Origin: Inhella proteolytica
GTDB lineage: Bacteria > Pseudomonadota > Gammaproteobacteria > Burkholderiales > Burkholderiaceae_C
Direction of reading: 5' to 3'
Length of the DNA stretch: 64,000 nucleotides
NCBI RefSeq assembly: GCF_016093275.1
Contig: NZ_JAEDAK010000019.1
Location: forward strand, 1-64,000
Shown: positions 40,869 to 50,254 of the stretch, piece after piece
Layout: every line of letters starts with the position of its first letter
Position numbering within the stretch: position 1 is the first letter of the stretch
Made by a program: the position numbers and the translations under genes
Notes under the pieces: generated by a model
Seen by the model: the letters and a program-made list of their open reading frames with translations, nothing else
The model's database searches: none
What the model was told of the DNA's origin: nothing

Positions 40869-41123
40869 TCAAGGCTGGGTGCTCTGCTCCATCCAGCCCA
40901 GCCAGCGCATCGCCTGCTCGCGGCTTTCGCCGCACATCTCGGCGCTGGGCTCCAGCGAGCCGCAGACGGCCGGGCGCTCAGGGCTGCCGAAGATCCGGCA
41001 GCGGTCTTCCTCATCGAGCTGGATGCAGCGCACGCCGGCGGGCTTGCCGTTCGGCATGCCGGGGATGGGCGAGGAAATCGAGGGCGCGATGCAGCAGGCA
41101 GCGCAACGGGGGCGGCATTCCAT
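40869..41123 (-). CDS. YkgJ-family cysteine-cluster protein
   Basis: This 84-residue protein begins [16 protein letters not shown], the CxxxCxxCC cluster that defines the YkgJ family, and further Cys at RCIQ, RCRIFG, VCGS and MCGES give the usual eight-cysteine set. It probably binds zinc or an iron-sulfur centre. The ATG at 41123 sits right at the cluster; upstream codons in frame have no family similarity. Divergent from 41184. Confidence 0.9.
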   Translation of the reverse strand: MECRPRCAACCIAPSISSPIPGMPNGKPAGVRCIQLDEEDRCRIFGSPERPAVCGSLEPSAEMCGESREQAMRWLGWMEQSTQP

Positions 41124-41183
41124 GCGCCCATGCTGCCACGCCCGGCTTGGCAGGCGGTCCGGCTGGCCATAGGCTTGGGCCCC

Positions 41184-41636
41184 ATGCACGCCGAGATCAA
41201 CCCCTGGCAGCCTGCGCGCTTCCCTGCGCATGGCGAGGTGCAGATCGACTGGAACGACCGGCTGCTGCTGATCCAGGCCCGCGGGCCCTTCAATGCCGAA
41301 CTGATGGTGCGCGGCACCACCGCCATCGCCGATCTGCGCGCCGCCCGGCCGGCCGATGGTCGCTATGTGGAACTGGTGCACTGGCAGGACAGCATGCTGA
41401 TGCCGCCCGAGGCCTGGGTCCGCTTCGAGAAGGCCGTGCGCCTGTTCGTGAGCGCCGGCCTGAACGGCACCCACACCCTGTGCGTGGCCGCTCCCGAGGT
41501 GGAGGCACGCTGGCTGATGCTGCCGCGCATGGTGGCGCTGTGGGAAGAAAGCCGGCCGGTCGAGCTGTTCGAGCAGCTGGAGCCCGCGCTGGCCCGCGCC
41601 CGTGAGCTGACGGCCGAGCCGCCCGCCTCGGCCTGA
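41184..41636 (+). CDS. Cytosolic protein of unknown function
   Basis: This 150-residue protein, [44 protein letters not shown] at the start, has alternating strand and helix. A GPFNAELM segment and a later [17 protein letters not shown] region resemble SpoIIAA/STAS-like folds of low confidence. No catalytic motif is seen. ATG at 41184 chosen over one at 41130, as the shorter form begins at the usual strand-rich start. A possible FNR-type half box lies over its stop codon. Confidence 0.6.
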   Translation: MHAEINPWQPARFPAHGEVQIDWNDRLLLIQARGPFNAELMVRGTTAIADLRAARPADGRYVELVHWQDSMLMPPEAWVRFEKAVRLFVSAGLNGTHTLCVAAPEVEARWLMLPRMVALWEESRPVELFEQLEPALARARELTAEPPASA

Positions 41637-41693
41637 CCCAGGTCAACGCCAGCGCTGCGAGGCTGCGGCAGCATCGCGGCAGGAGACCATCCC

Positions 41694-43604
41694 ATGACAC
41701 AACGATTCGATTCGCTCGGCGCCGCCGTGGACGTCCTGCTCGCCCGCATTCCCGGCCCCATCGTGCTCGGCCTGCCGCTGGGCATCGGCAAGCCCAACCC
41801 CTTCGTCAACGCGCTGTACCGCCGCATCAAGGCGGACCCGACGCGGCGCCTGGCCATCGTCACCGCGCTCTCGCTGGAAAAGCCCAGCGGCAAGAGCGAG
41901 CTCGAACAGGCCTTCCTGGCCCCGCTGGTGGAGCGCGTGTTCCGCGATTACCCCGACTTCGACTACGTGAAGGACCTGCGCGGCCCCGGCCTGCCCCCGA
42001 ACATCGAGGTACGCGAGTTCTTCATGAAGACCGGCGACTACCTGCACAACACTGCCGCGCAGCAGCACTACATCAGCACCAACTACACCTTTGCCGCGCG
42101 CGACCTGGTCGGCCAGGGCATCAATGTCGTGGCGCAGGCGGTGGCCGAGCGCTGGCAGGACGGCGTGCAGCAGTTCAGCCTGTCCAGCAACCCCGACCTC
42201 ACCGCCGAGCTGGTGGAGCGCTGCGCCGCCGCCGGCCGGCCGCTGCTGAAGATCGCCGTCATCAACCGCCAGATGCCCTTCATGGAAGGCGAGGCCGTGG
42301 TGGCGCCCGACTTCTTCGACGCCGTGGTCGATTGCCCCGAGGGCACGCACACCCTGTTCGCGCCGCCCAACGGCAAGATCAGCACCACCGACTACGCCAT
42401 CGGCCTGCACGCCAGCTCGCTGGTGCAGGACGGCGGCACGCTGCAGATCGGCATCGGCAGCCTGGGCGACGCGATTGCGCAGGCCTTGATCCTGCGCGAC
42501 CAGCAGGGCGAGACCTACCGGCAGATGCTGGCCACGCTCTGCCCCGACGGCCTGGGCAACCGCGAGCTCGGCCGCTTTGCCGAGGGCCTGTACGGCTGCT
42601 CAGAGATGTTCGTCAACGGCCTGCTGCAGCTGATGCAGGCCGGCATCGTGCGCCGCCGCGTGTTCGACGACCTGGCCACCCAACTCGCCGTCAACGAAGG
42701 CAAGCTGGACCCGGCCACCCTCCCCGGCGGCGTCTGCATGACCGGCGGCTTCTTTCTGGGCCCCGGCAGCTTCTACCAGGCGCTGCGCGACCTGACGCCC
42801 GAGCAGCGTGCGCAGATCGACATGACGCGCATCGACGCCATCAACCGCCTGGACGCGCACGGTGGCGCTGCCATGGACCTCAAGCGCGCCCAGCGCCGCA
42901 AGGCCGCCTTCATGAACACCACCATGAAGGTGACGCTGCTGGGTGCTGCCGCCTCTGATGCGCTGGAAGACGGCCGTGTGGTGAGCGGCGTGGGCGGGCA
43001 GTACAACTTCGTCGCCATGGCGCATGCGCTGCCCGATGCGCGCTCCATCCTGATGCTGCGCGCCACCAAGGAAACCGCCGACGGCCCGGTCAGCAACATC
43101 GTCTATCGCTACGGCCACTGCACCATCCCGCGCCATCTGCGCGATGTCGTCATCACCGAATACGGCGTGGCCGAGCTGCGTGGCTGCAGCGACGCCGAGA
43201 TCGTCAAGCGCCTACTGGCCATCACCGACTCGCGCTTCCAAGACGAACTCATCAAGGAAGCCAAGCAGCACGGCAAGCTGGAAGACGACTGGCAGCTGCC
43301 CGAGCGTTACCGCCACAACACTCCGCAGGAACTGGACGCCAAGCTGCACCCCTTCACCGAACAGGGCCTGCTGCCCGGCTTCCCCTTCGGCACCGACCTC
43401 ACGCCCGACGAACTCAAGATCGTGGCCGCGCTGCGCCGGCTCAAGAAGGCCACCCAGAACCCGGTGGAGCTCGTGAAGCTGGCCATGAAGGCCTTCTGGG
43501 AGGGCAAGGAGGCGCCGCCGGCCTATCTCGAGCGCCTGGGGCTGGATGAGGCGCAGGGCTTCAAGGCGATGTTCATTCGGAAGCTGTTTGCGGGGAATTT
43601 GTAG
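41694..43604 (+). CDS. Acetyl-CoA hydrolase/transferase family protein
   Basis: This 636-residue enzyme belongs to the class I CoA-transferase family (Ach1/Cat1-like). N-terminal segments GLPLGIGKPNPFVNALYRRI and later QIGIGSLGDAIAQALILR and GGFFLGPGSFYQALRDL are conserved in the family; the C-terminal half has VSGVGGQYNFVAMAHAL with the typical glycine-rich CoA contact. It probably interconverts acetyl-CoA (or related acyl-CoA) with free acids or transfers CoA between them. It is longer than yeast Ach1 by some 100 residues, as are other bacterial members. Flanked by a DUF1501 gene convergent at its end. Confidence 0.88.
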   Translation: MTQRFDSLGAAVDVLLARIPGPIVLGLPLGIGKPNPFVNALYRRIKADPTRRLAIVTALSLEKPSGKSELEQAFLAPLVERVFRDYPDFDYVKDLRGPGLPPNIEVREFFMKTGDYLHNTAAQQHYISTNYTFAARDLVGQGINVVAQAVAERWQDGVQQFSLSSNPDLTAELVERCAAAGRPLLKIAVINRQMPFMEGEAVVAPDFFDAVVDCPEGTHTLFAPPNGKISTTDYAIGLHASSLVQDGGTLQIGIGSLGDAIAQALILRDQQGETYRQMLATLCPDGLGNRELGRFAEGLYGCSEMFVNGLLQLMQAGIVRRRVFDDLATQLAVNEGKLDPATLPGGVCMTGGFFLGPGSFYQALRDLTPEQRAQIDMTRIDAINRLDAHGGAAMDLKRAQRRKAAFMNTTMKVTLLGAAASDALEDGRVVSGVGGQYNFVAMAHALPDARSILMLRATKETADGPVSNIVYRYGHCTIPRHLRDVVITEYGVAELRGCSDAEIVKRLLAITDSRFQDELIKEAKQHGKLEDDWQLPERYRHNTPQELDAKLHPFTEQGLLPGFPFGTDLTPDELKIVAALRRLKKATQNPVELVKLAMKAFWEGKEAPPAYLERLGLDEAQGFKAMFIRKLFAGNL

Positions 43605-43625
43605 AAACTCCCGCGATGCGGGTTC

Positions 43626-45068
43626 TCAGCGCATGAAGCCGAGATCGATCGGATACGCCTGGGCGCCCAGCGAGCCGCCAAAGTTGTGCAGATTGGGGAA
43701 GACGGTCCGCAGCTCGCTTTCGCTGGCGCCAAACCAGCGCCCCAGGGTGGCGCCGAACTGGTCCACAGAAGAAGTGGGCAGCAGGCGCCCGTTGCCCACA
43801 TGCCATTGGTCCTCCGGGGCGGTGCTCTCGCCCACGCTGGGCGGTGGCGGGGTTCCGTAAAACGCCTGGCCCTTGACGGCGCCGCCCAGCACAAAGTGAT
43901 GGCCGCCCCAGCCGTGGTCGGTGCCGTCGCCGTTGGAGCTGAGCGCGCGGCCAAAGTCGCTGGCCGTGAAGGTGGTCACCTGCGAAGCCAGACCCAGGCT
44001 CTCGGTGGCCGAATAGAAGGCCTGCAGCGCCTTGCTGAGCGTGCCCACCAGCGCGGGGTGGGCACCGAGCAGCCCATCGTGGTGGTCGAAACCTGGCAGC
44101 GCCACCATGAACACCTGCCGCTTCACGCCCAGACTCTGGCGCGCGGCCATGATCCGAACCACGATCTGCAACTGGTCGGCGAGCGAGTTCCCGGCCGGAA
44201 AGCCGGGCTGCACGGGCACGGGCGCCAAGGCAGCGCTGAGCTGTGTGCCGGCCGTGATGGAGCGTGCCATGACCTGGTTGTAGGCCGCCTCCAGCTCATG
44301 GCCGCGCGCCTGCGTGATCAATTCGCGCAGGAAAGGCACCATCGCCTGCGAGCCCAACACCCCGTTCTGAAACGGTCGCAAGGCCACCGGACCCTCGTGC
44401 GTGACCTGATAGCCCACAGCGCTCTGGCCGGACACAAACACGGCCTGGCCCGCAGCACTGATGCAGGTGAACACCGAGCTGCCGTTGCCAGCCAGCGCCA
44501 GATCGCCAAGCCTGCCGCCCCAGCCACTCACCGAACCCTCTACGTCGGAGGACTGCCAGATCGAGGCGTGGTCGTTGTGTGAGAAGAGCTTGGGGGGCAC
44601 CGGATAGCGCAGGGTGTCGCCGCTGTTGAACTGGGCCTTGGTGAGCGGCGCAATCAACGGGCCCACATTGAAGAGCACTCCCGCCTTGCCTTGGTTGAAC
44701 AGTGCACTCAGCTCGGGCATGGCGGGGTGCAGTGCGAAGGCCTGGCCTTCGGGCAGCGCCTGCGCAGGCTGCAACCGGGTGGCGTCAAGCTGGTTCAAGG
44801 GCACGGCCAGACCCCGGCGGATGGCCGCGTACTGCGCGTGGCGCGTCGCGTCGGCATGCACCAGCGTGTTCGCGTGATCCATGCCACCGTACAGGAACAC
44901 GCACACCAAGGCCTTGTAGTCGCTGGCAGTGAAAGCGGCGGCCTCGCCCAAGGCGGCAAGGTTCAGGGCCAATGGGGCAGCCGTGCCGGCCAGGGCGAAG
45001 CGTCCGGCATGCCGCAAAAAGGCACGGCGGCTGGCGTTGCAGGAAGTCATTCGGCGTGCTCCATTCAC
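43626..45068 (-). CDS. DUF1501 Tat-exported protein
   Basis: This 480-residue protein has a twin-arginine signal (ASRRAFLRHAGRFALAG at residues about 12-28). The DUF1501 domain has LVCVFLYGGMDHANTLV and TASDFGRALSSNGDGTDHGWGGHHFVLGG, a sulfatase-like metal-binding pattern. It starts with GTG, which overlaps the upstream DUF1800 stop by 4 nt (GTGA). DUF1800 and DUF1501 proteins occur as a pair in many proteobacteria; their reaction is unknown, and cell-surface or periplasmic location is expected. Confidence 0.9.
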   Translation of the reverse strand: MNGARRMTSCNASRRAFLRHAGRFALAGTAAPLALNLAALGEAAAFTASDYKALVCVFLYGGMDHANTLVHADATRHAQYAAIRRGLAVPLNQLDATRLQPAQALPEGQAFALHPAMPELSALFNQGKAGVLFNVGPLIAPLTKAQFNSGDTLRYPVPPKLFSHNDHASIWQSSDVEGSVSGWGGRLGDLALAGNGSSVFTCISAAGQAVFVSGQSAVGYQVTHEGPVALRPFQNGVLGSQAMVPFLRELITQARGHELEAAYNQVMARSITAGTQLSAALAPVPVQPGFPAGNSLADQLQIVVRIMAARQSLGVKRQVFMVALPGFDHHDGLLGAHPALVGTLSKALQAFYSATESLGLASQVTTFTASDFGRALSSNGDGTDHGWGGHHFVLGGAVKGQAFYGTPPPPSVGESTAPEDQWHVGNGRLLPTSSVDQFGATLGRWFGASESELRTVFPNLHNFGGSLGAQAYPIDLGFMR

Positions 45069-47149
45069 TTCTGGACCAGGTACTCGGGGCAGACCATGAC
45101 CATGAGGACGGCCCGGGCCACCTGGCGGCGTTTGGCCCAGTCAGGGCTCGATGCCTGGATCGGTTCGCTGTTCAAGGCGTTGACCAGTTGCCTGCGGGTG
45201 GTTTGGGAAAGTCGCCCAGCGCAAAGCAGCAGGTTCAGGCGGTCAATCAGCGCTTCGGGCTGGAGAACCAAAGCCAGTTCGGCGCTGTAATCGGGCTTCA
45301 TGTCGTCCGTGCCCGATTGGCTGCTGGGTCGACTTTGGTCGATGTCCGGTCGTTCGGGGGCAAAGATCCAGGGGCCTTCTTCGACCATCAGTTCCAAGCC
45401 GTTGACGTAGCCGGCCACGGTGCTTTCGTCAACGATCTGGAACTCCGGCGCGGTCGCACCCCGCTGCGCCATGGCGGTGCCGGGGGGCACGAAACCCGGT
45501 CGGAAAAAGTTGAACACCGAAGGCGACCAGAACAGCCGCTGGCCGTTATTGACGACTGGGTTGCTATTGGGTGAGTTGAACTTCCATGCCCCTGAGCGGG
45601 AGCGCACGCCAAACGTGCGTCCCCATTGAGCAAAGCGAAGTGCGGGCTCGCTCAACTTCCCGAACTGCGGATTGGCAAGGCCCGCCGCACCACGCGCCTC
45701 CTCATCCAGCAACACGGCGCTGATCAGCGCCTTCATATCCCCACGCACCCCGCTGCCGTTGTTGTTGAATGCGGCCGCCACCCGGGCCACATACGCGGGG
45801 CTGGGGTCGCTGGTAACCAGGCGCTGGATGAACTGGCGTCCGATGAAGGGCCCCACATTGGGGTGCTGAAACAGGTGATCCAGCGCGAGCCGGCGCGCTT
45901 CGTGGCCGTCCGCCGTGTTCGGAATCTGGCAGCCAAGAAACTCCCGGCCGGTTCTGGTGTGCCGACTGGGCTCCAGCTTCATGGTCCGCCGCGCGGCAGT
46001 GGGGTGGCTGACGATCGATCCATCAGACGTCACCACCTTCTCGCCCGAGTCGTCAATTACGTAGCCGGTGAACACGCGCGCCAAACCAGTGATGTCCCGC
46101 GCGGTATAGGTCTCCAGCGGCCTTCCGGCGGCGTCGCGCTTCACGCTGCCGTCCGGGTTGAGCTGGTAGAGGCCGATGGTGAACAGCTGCATGAGCTCGC
46201 GCGCGTAGTTCTCATCCGGGACGCGCCCGGTGGCAGGGTCGCTGACGCTGTAAAGGATGCTGAGGTACTTGCCCATAGCGACGCTGGTGGAGACATGCTC
46301 CAGCAGGTCGCGGTAGTTGCCGAAGGCGTGTTGCCCCAGGCCATCCCAGTAGGTTGCGTAGACCAGATGCGGCCACCACGCTGTGGCGCTATTGAGCGAA
46401 ACAACCAGGATTTCTGTCAGCGCCAGCTGAATCCGCACCCGTAGCGCATCCTCCGCGCTCAGGATCTGCTTCCAGGCAGCGAAGTCGAAGTACGGGTGCC
46501 CCCCGGAGTAGTAGCGCTGCTCATTGAATTCGGCGTAGCCGCGCCCCACCAGCCAGTCCCAAGTGGCAGGCCCAGGGGGCACCGAAAACTGCGCCTCCAG
46601 CCAGGCTTCGAAGCCCTGGCCCATGACCGCATCGATCTCGGTGTCGCGCGCGGCGAATTGCGCTTGCAGCAAAAAGCGCGCGGCTTGGGCCCGATCCTGC
46701 GGCGCGAAGCGCGGAAACACCTGGGCCGAGAAGTCGCTCAACTGCCCTACTCGGGTCAAGGTGTTGCCGGACACCGGCCCGAAGATGTACACGGCGCCAT
46801 CCGCTACACCCAGGTAGTTGCCCGTGCCGGGGTAGTAACGGTAGGTGTAGGGCGCTTCCTCGCGGTTGCTTTCGTGACTGGGGAAGTACTGCGGGTAAGC
46901 GCGCTCGGCCCAGTCCATCAGGGTTTGCGCGTCGGGCACGCGCGCACTGGGGCCGACAGCGCTGCGGCGCCGCATTTGGTTACCCGGCTGAGCCTGGCTG
47001 GGATGGCCGGCCGCAGCAGGCCAGGCCGTTTCGTCTTGGTCCTGACAGGCCGCCAGGGCCAACAGGCCCAGGGCGGCAAGCCGCGTCGTGTCCTGCGACG
47101 AGTCGCCCTCTGTTTGTGGGGTGGGGCGTGAGTGGGCGGCTTGAGTCAT
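45065..47149 (-). CDS. DUF1800 protein with lipobox and N-terminal W-E-YP module
   Basis: This 694-residue protein has an N-terminal lipoprotein signal (LLALAAC near residue 33). A module with MDWAERAYPQYFPS and TYRYYPGTGNYLGVADGAVYIFG (residues about 75-145) is related to those at the C-termini of the proteins at 19092-20159 and 56853-58694. The DUF1800 domain follows, with the DENYARELMQLFTIGL motif and ALDHLFQHPNVGPFIGRQFIQRLV. The long region before the lipobox starts at ATG 47149; the true start could be later, at a GTG or TTG. Coupled to the DUF1501 gene by GTGA. Confidence 0.85.
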   Translation of the reverse strand: MTQAAHSRPTPQTEGDSSQDTTRLAALGLLALAACQDQDETAWPAAAGHPSQAQPGNQMRRRSAVGPSARVPDAQTLMDWAERAYPQYFPSHESNREEAPYTYRYYPGTGNYLGVADGAVYIFGPVSGNTLTRVGQLSDFSAQVFPRFAPQDRAQAARFLLQAQFAARDTEIDAVMGQGFEAWLEAQFSVPPGPATWDWLVGRGYAEFNEQRYYSGGHPYFDFAAWKQILSAEDALRVRIQLALTEILVVSLNSATAWWPHLVYATYWDGLGQHAFGNYRDLLEHVSTSVAMGKYLSILYSVSDPATGRVPDENYARELMQLFTIGLYQLNPDGSVKRDAAGRPLETYTARDITGLARVFTGYVIDDSGEKVVTSDGSIVSHPTAARRTMKLEPSRHTRTGREFLGCQIPNTADGHEARRLALDHLFQHPNVGPFIGRQFIQRLVTSDPSPAYVARVAAAFNNNGSGVRGDMKALISAVLLDEEARGAAGLANPQFGKLSEPALRFAQWGRTFGVRSRSGAWKFNSPNSNPVVNNGQRLFWSPSVFNFFRPGFVPPGTAMAQRGATAPEFQIVDESTVAGYVNGLELMVEEGPWIFAPERPDIDQSRPSSQSGTDDMKPDYSAELALVLQPEALIDRLNLLLCAGRLSQTTRRQLVNALNSEPIQASSPDWAKRRQVARAVLMVMVCPEYLVQK

Positions 47150-47300
47150 GACCAGCAGCGGAATCTCTGGGCCGCACAGTTTGCCGGATCGTTTCCCACC
47201 GACCTTGCCATGAGCGCAAGCACGCCCGTCCCCCGCCCGCAAGTCAGGGCACACCGGATCGGGCCGCCCCCGAGCGCGCGGCGCGGGCCGCGCGGGCAGG

Positions 47301-48209
47301 ATGCGCGACCCTTGCCCTGGCTGGCCTGCCGTGTCCCTTCCTTCCCGTCACCGCCGCGCGTCGCCTCAAGCCGCTGCGCCCTGCGTGCAGTGCTGGAACC
47401 TGCTGCCGGCCGACGATGGGGAGAGCCAGGCCCTGCTGCGCGGGGCGGCGCAGACGGCGATGCTGCTGGACGGCGTGCCGGGCCTGCTGTTCGTTGTCAA
47501 GGACGGCGCCGGGCGCTATGTGTCCTTCAACGCCTCGCTGGCGCGGCGCCTGGGCCGGCGCGAGGTGGAGCGCCTGCTGGGGCGGCCGGCGCGCGAGATC
47601 TGGCCCGCCGCGCTGGCGCAGCGCTACGAGAGCCAGGACGACTGGGTGGCGCAGCACCGCCAGCCGCTGCTGCAGCAGCTCGACCCCATCCTGCTGGCCG
47701 AGGGCCTGCCGGGCTGGGCGGTGACGCACAAGGTCCCGCTGCTGAACGCGCGCGGCGAGCAATGCGGGCTGCTGAGCCTGTCGCGCGACATCGAGGGCCT
47801 GGCGCGTGCGGCGGTGGACGACGGGCTGATCGAGGCGGTGGACCGCATGACCAAGGCCAGCGAGGGCCGGCTGACGGTGGCCGAGCTGAGCGCTCTGGCG
47901 GGCATGCGGCCGGCCAGCTTCGCGCGCCTGGTGCGGCGCATCTTCGGCATGGGGCCGATGGAGTTCATCGTCCACAACCGCGTGCGCGCCGCGGCCCTGC
48001 GCCTGCAGGGCGACGAGAGCCTGGCCGAGATCGCCCAGGGCTGCGGCTTCTACGACCAGGCGCAGTTCTGCCGCCAGTTCCGTCGCGTCATGGGGCTCTC
48101 GCCCTCGCAGCTGCGCGAGCAGGTGCGGCGCGCCCCCTCGCCCTGGCTGCTGCCAGGGCTGGGGAGCCTGCCGGGCTTGCTCAGTTGGGCAGGCTGTAGT
48201 TCAGCGTGA
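47301..48209 (+). CDS. PAS-AraC transcriptional regulator
   Basis: This 302-residue protein has a PAS-like domain (residues about 55-170, with LLDGVPGLLFVVKDGAGRYVSFNASLARRLG and then ARGEQCGLLSLSRDI) followed by an AraC HTH (LTVAELSALAGMRPASFARLVRRIFGMGPMEFI, then EIAQGCGFYDQAQFCRQFRRVMGLSP). It probably senses a small ligand or redox state. ATG at 47301; a GTG at 47334 is in frame. Its last 29 bases overlap the convergent peptidase gene. Confidence 0.87.
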   Translation: MRDPCPGWPAVSLPSRHRRASPQAAAPCVQCWNLLPADDGESQALLRGAAQTAMLLDGVPGLLFVVKDGAGRYVSFNASLARRLGRREVERLLGRPAREIWPAALAQRYESQDDWVAQHRQPLLQQLDPILLAEGLPGWAVTHKVPLLNARGEQCGLLSLSRDIEGLARAAVDDGLIEAVDRMTKASEGRLTVAELSALAGMRPASFARLVRRIFGMGPMEFIVHNRVRAAALRLQGDESLAEIAQGCGFYDQAQFCRQFRRVMGLSPSQLREQVRRAPSPWLLPGLGSLPGLLSWAGCSSA

Positions 48210-50043
48210 AGCTGCCACTGCCGCTGTAGGAGCGGACCTCCCAGTAGTAGTAGCCGGCGCTGCCGCTGTAGCTGATGGATTCCTGGCTGGTCGGGCCTTC
48301 GGACTTGGCCACCACCGCCCAGGCGCTGCCGTTCCACTTGTAGAGGAAGAGCTCGAAATCCACCGGCGCGGCGGGGCCCGTGAGCGTGGCGCTGAAAGTG
48401 CCGCCGTTGGCGCTGTAGTGGTAGCCGGGCGAGGCGCTGGGGTAGCTGGCCTTGCCGCCGCTGGTCAGGTTGCCGCTCACCGTGCTGCCGCCGCCGCTGC
48501 TCCGCACCGTCAGCGTGGCGCTGTTGCTGGTCACGCTGCCGCGGCTGTTGCTGACGACGACGGAGAAGCTGGCGCCGTTGTCGGCCGCCGTGGTGGCTGG
48601 CGTGGTGTAGCTCGGCGCGGTGGCGCCGCTGATGTTGCTGCCGTTGCGGCGCCACTGGTAGCTCAGCGCCGCGCTGCTGCTGGCGCTGACGCTGAAGGTC
48701 GCCGTACGGCCGGCGTCCACCGTCACGCTGGCGGGCTGGCTGCTGATGGTGGGCAGGCTGACCTGGGTGCCGGTGTAGGAGTCGAACACCACCTGGGCGC
48801 GCGCCTCGTTCACCACATGCCAGGGGTTGTTGAGCGCGCGCATGCGCGAGTTCTCGGTGGGGCGGTAAACACCACTGGTGCAGTACTTGGCGCCCTGGAA
48901 CAGGCCCACCGTGCCGTTGGCCACCGAACCGGCCTGCGTGGGCACCGGCGTGTTGGCATTGATGTACTGGCGCCACTTGATGTTGGCGCGTGCGGTCTGG
49001 CGGGTGACGTTGACCTCGCTGGGCTCGCTGCTGGTGGCGCAGCTGCCGTAGTCGTACTCGTCGGCCAGGTTGAAGGCGGAATGGCCGATCTCGTGCAGCG
49101 CCACCTCGATGGACTGCGGGTGCAGGGTCATGGTGCCCACATTGCCCAGCGCCGCGCCGCCATAGGTGCTGCTGTTGGCCACCACCAGGTAGACGTCGCG
49201 GCCATCGGCGGGGGTCAGCGGGCTGACGGTGTTGAGCACCTTGTTCTCGTCCACACAGACCAGCCGCTCGATGTTGTAGCAACCGATCACCGTGCCCAGC
49301 GCGGTGTTGCGCGTCACGCCGCCTTCGCTGACGCCGGACTGGGCGCTGGCCACATCCACGCGGCGGATGTTGAAGGCGTTCTTGTGGCGGGCGAACAGCG
49401 GGTCGGCCAGGATGCCGTCGGCAATGCGGCGCGCCTCGGTCTGCCAGCGGCCCAGCTCGGCGCTGGTGAAGCCGTCGCCGATCAGGATCAAGTCCATGCG
49501 CGCGCCGGTGGCGCCGGATTCCCACAGCATGGCGCTGCCGCTGGCCACCGCCAGCGGGCTGATGCGGCTGCGCGCGGCGGCATCGGCCTGGGCCAGAGCC
49601 TCGATCTCGTTGCGGCCGATGCGCTTGAGCGCGTTGGCGGCGCTGATCGTCATGCGCCCGCTGCGCTGCTCCTGCAGCTCCACGCTGGCCAGGCCCTCGG
49701 GATAGGGCAGGCGCACCTCCAACGCACCCGCGCCGCTCAGATCCTTGGCCTGCTGGATCTTGCCGGTGCGCGGGTCAAACACCTCGGCGCGAATGTGGTT
49801 GGGCCGGCGCGTGGCCTGCCGGAACAGCTCCTGACCCTGGGCATCGCGCCCGATCACCAGCAGCTCACCCTCGGCCACCTCGCTGCGCTCGGGCTGCAGC
49901 GCGAAACGACCCTTCTGGGCATGGCTGATCGAGAGCTGCTGCTGGCCATCCTGCTGGATGCGCAGCAATACCTGCTGGGCCTGGGCACCGGCGCTGAGCA
50001 AGGCCAGGGCGCTGGCCAGCAGCGTGAGGCGGGGGGTGGACAT
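48181..50043 (-). CDS. Secreted M64-like metallopeptidase with Ig-like and PPC domains
   Basis: This 620-residue protein has a signal peptide (MSTPRLTLLASALALLSAGAQA). The catalytic domain shows DLILIGDGFTS and the zinc motif HEIGH (317-321) with a following LADEY, which matches peptidase M64 (IgA-protease-type). Next come an Ig-like domain (about residues 430-520, ISSQPASVTVDAGRTATFSV) and a PPC-like domain to the end (FELFLYKWNGSAWAVVAKS, YYYWEVRSYSGSGSFTLNYSL). PPC domains are usually cleaved off during secretion. Its target is unknown. It lies just before the intergenic B2 repeat. Confidence 0.88.
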   Translation of the reverse strand: MSTPRLTLLASALALLSAGAQAQQVLLRIQQDGQQQLSISHAQKGRFALQPERSEVAEGELLVIGRDAQGQELFRQATRRPNHIRAEVFDPRTGKIQQAKDLSGAGALEVRLPYPEGLASVELQEQRSGRMTISAANALKRIGRNEIEALAQADAAARSRISPLAVASGSAMLWESGATGARMDLILIGDGFTSAELGRWQTEARRIADGILADPLFARHKNAFNIRRVDVASAQSGVSEGGVTRNTALGTVIGCYNIERLVCVDENKVLNTVSPLTPADGRDVYLVVANSSTYGGAALGNVGTMTLHPQSIEVALHEIGHSAFNLADEYDYGSCATSSEPSEVNVTRQTARANIKWRQYINANTPVPTQAGSVANGTVGLFQGAKYCTSGVYRPTENSRMRALNNPWHVVNEARAQVVFDSYTGTQVSLPTISSQPASVTVDAGRTATFSVSASSSAALSYQWRRNGSNISGATAPSYTTPATTAADNGASFSVVVSNSRGSVTSNSATLTVRSSGGGSTVSGNLTSGGKASYPSASPGYHYSANGGTFSATLTGPAAPVDFELFLYKWNGSAWAVVAKSEGPTSQESISYSGSAGYYYWEVRSYSGSGSFTLNYSLPN

Positions 50044-50254
50044 GGTCGGTCTCCGGTGAACAGGGGGACCGGCATGCTCGGCAGATGCGAGCGGGCTGGC
50101 TTGTACGCAATGGCGGGCGCGGGCCGCAATGCGTACAAGGGGGTGTGCGGGCTTGTAACCGTATCGCGCAGACCGGGACTGGTGTGCTGCCGCAATCCCG
50201 TGAGACCTTAAAGCCATCCTGGCCAGGGCGCATCGTGTTCGGCGGTGTTTGTGT

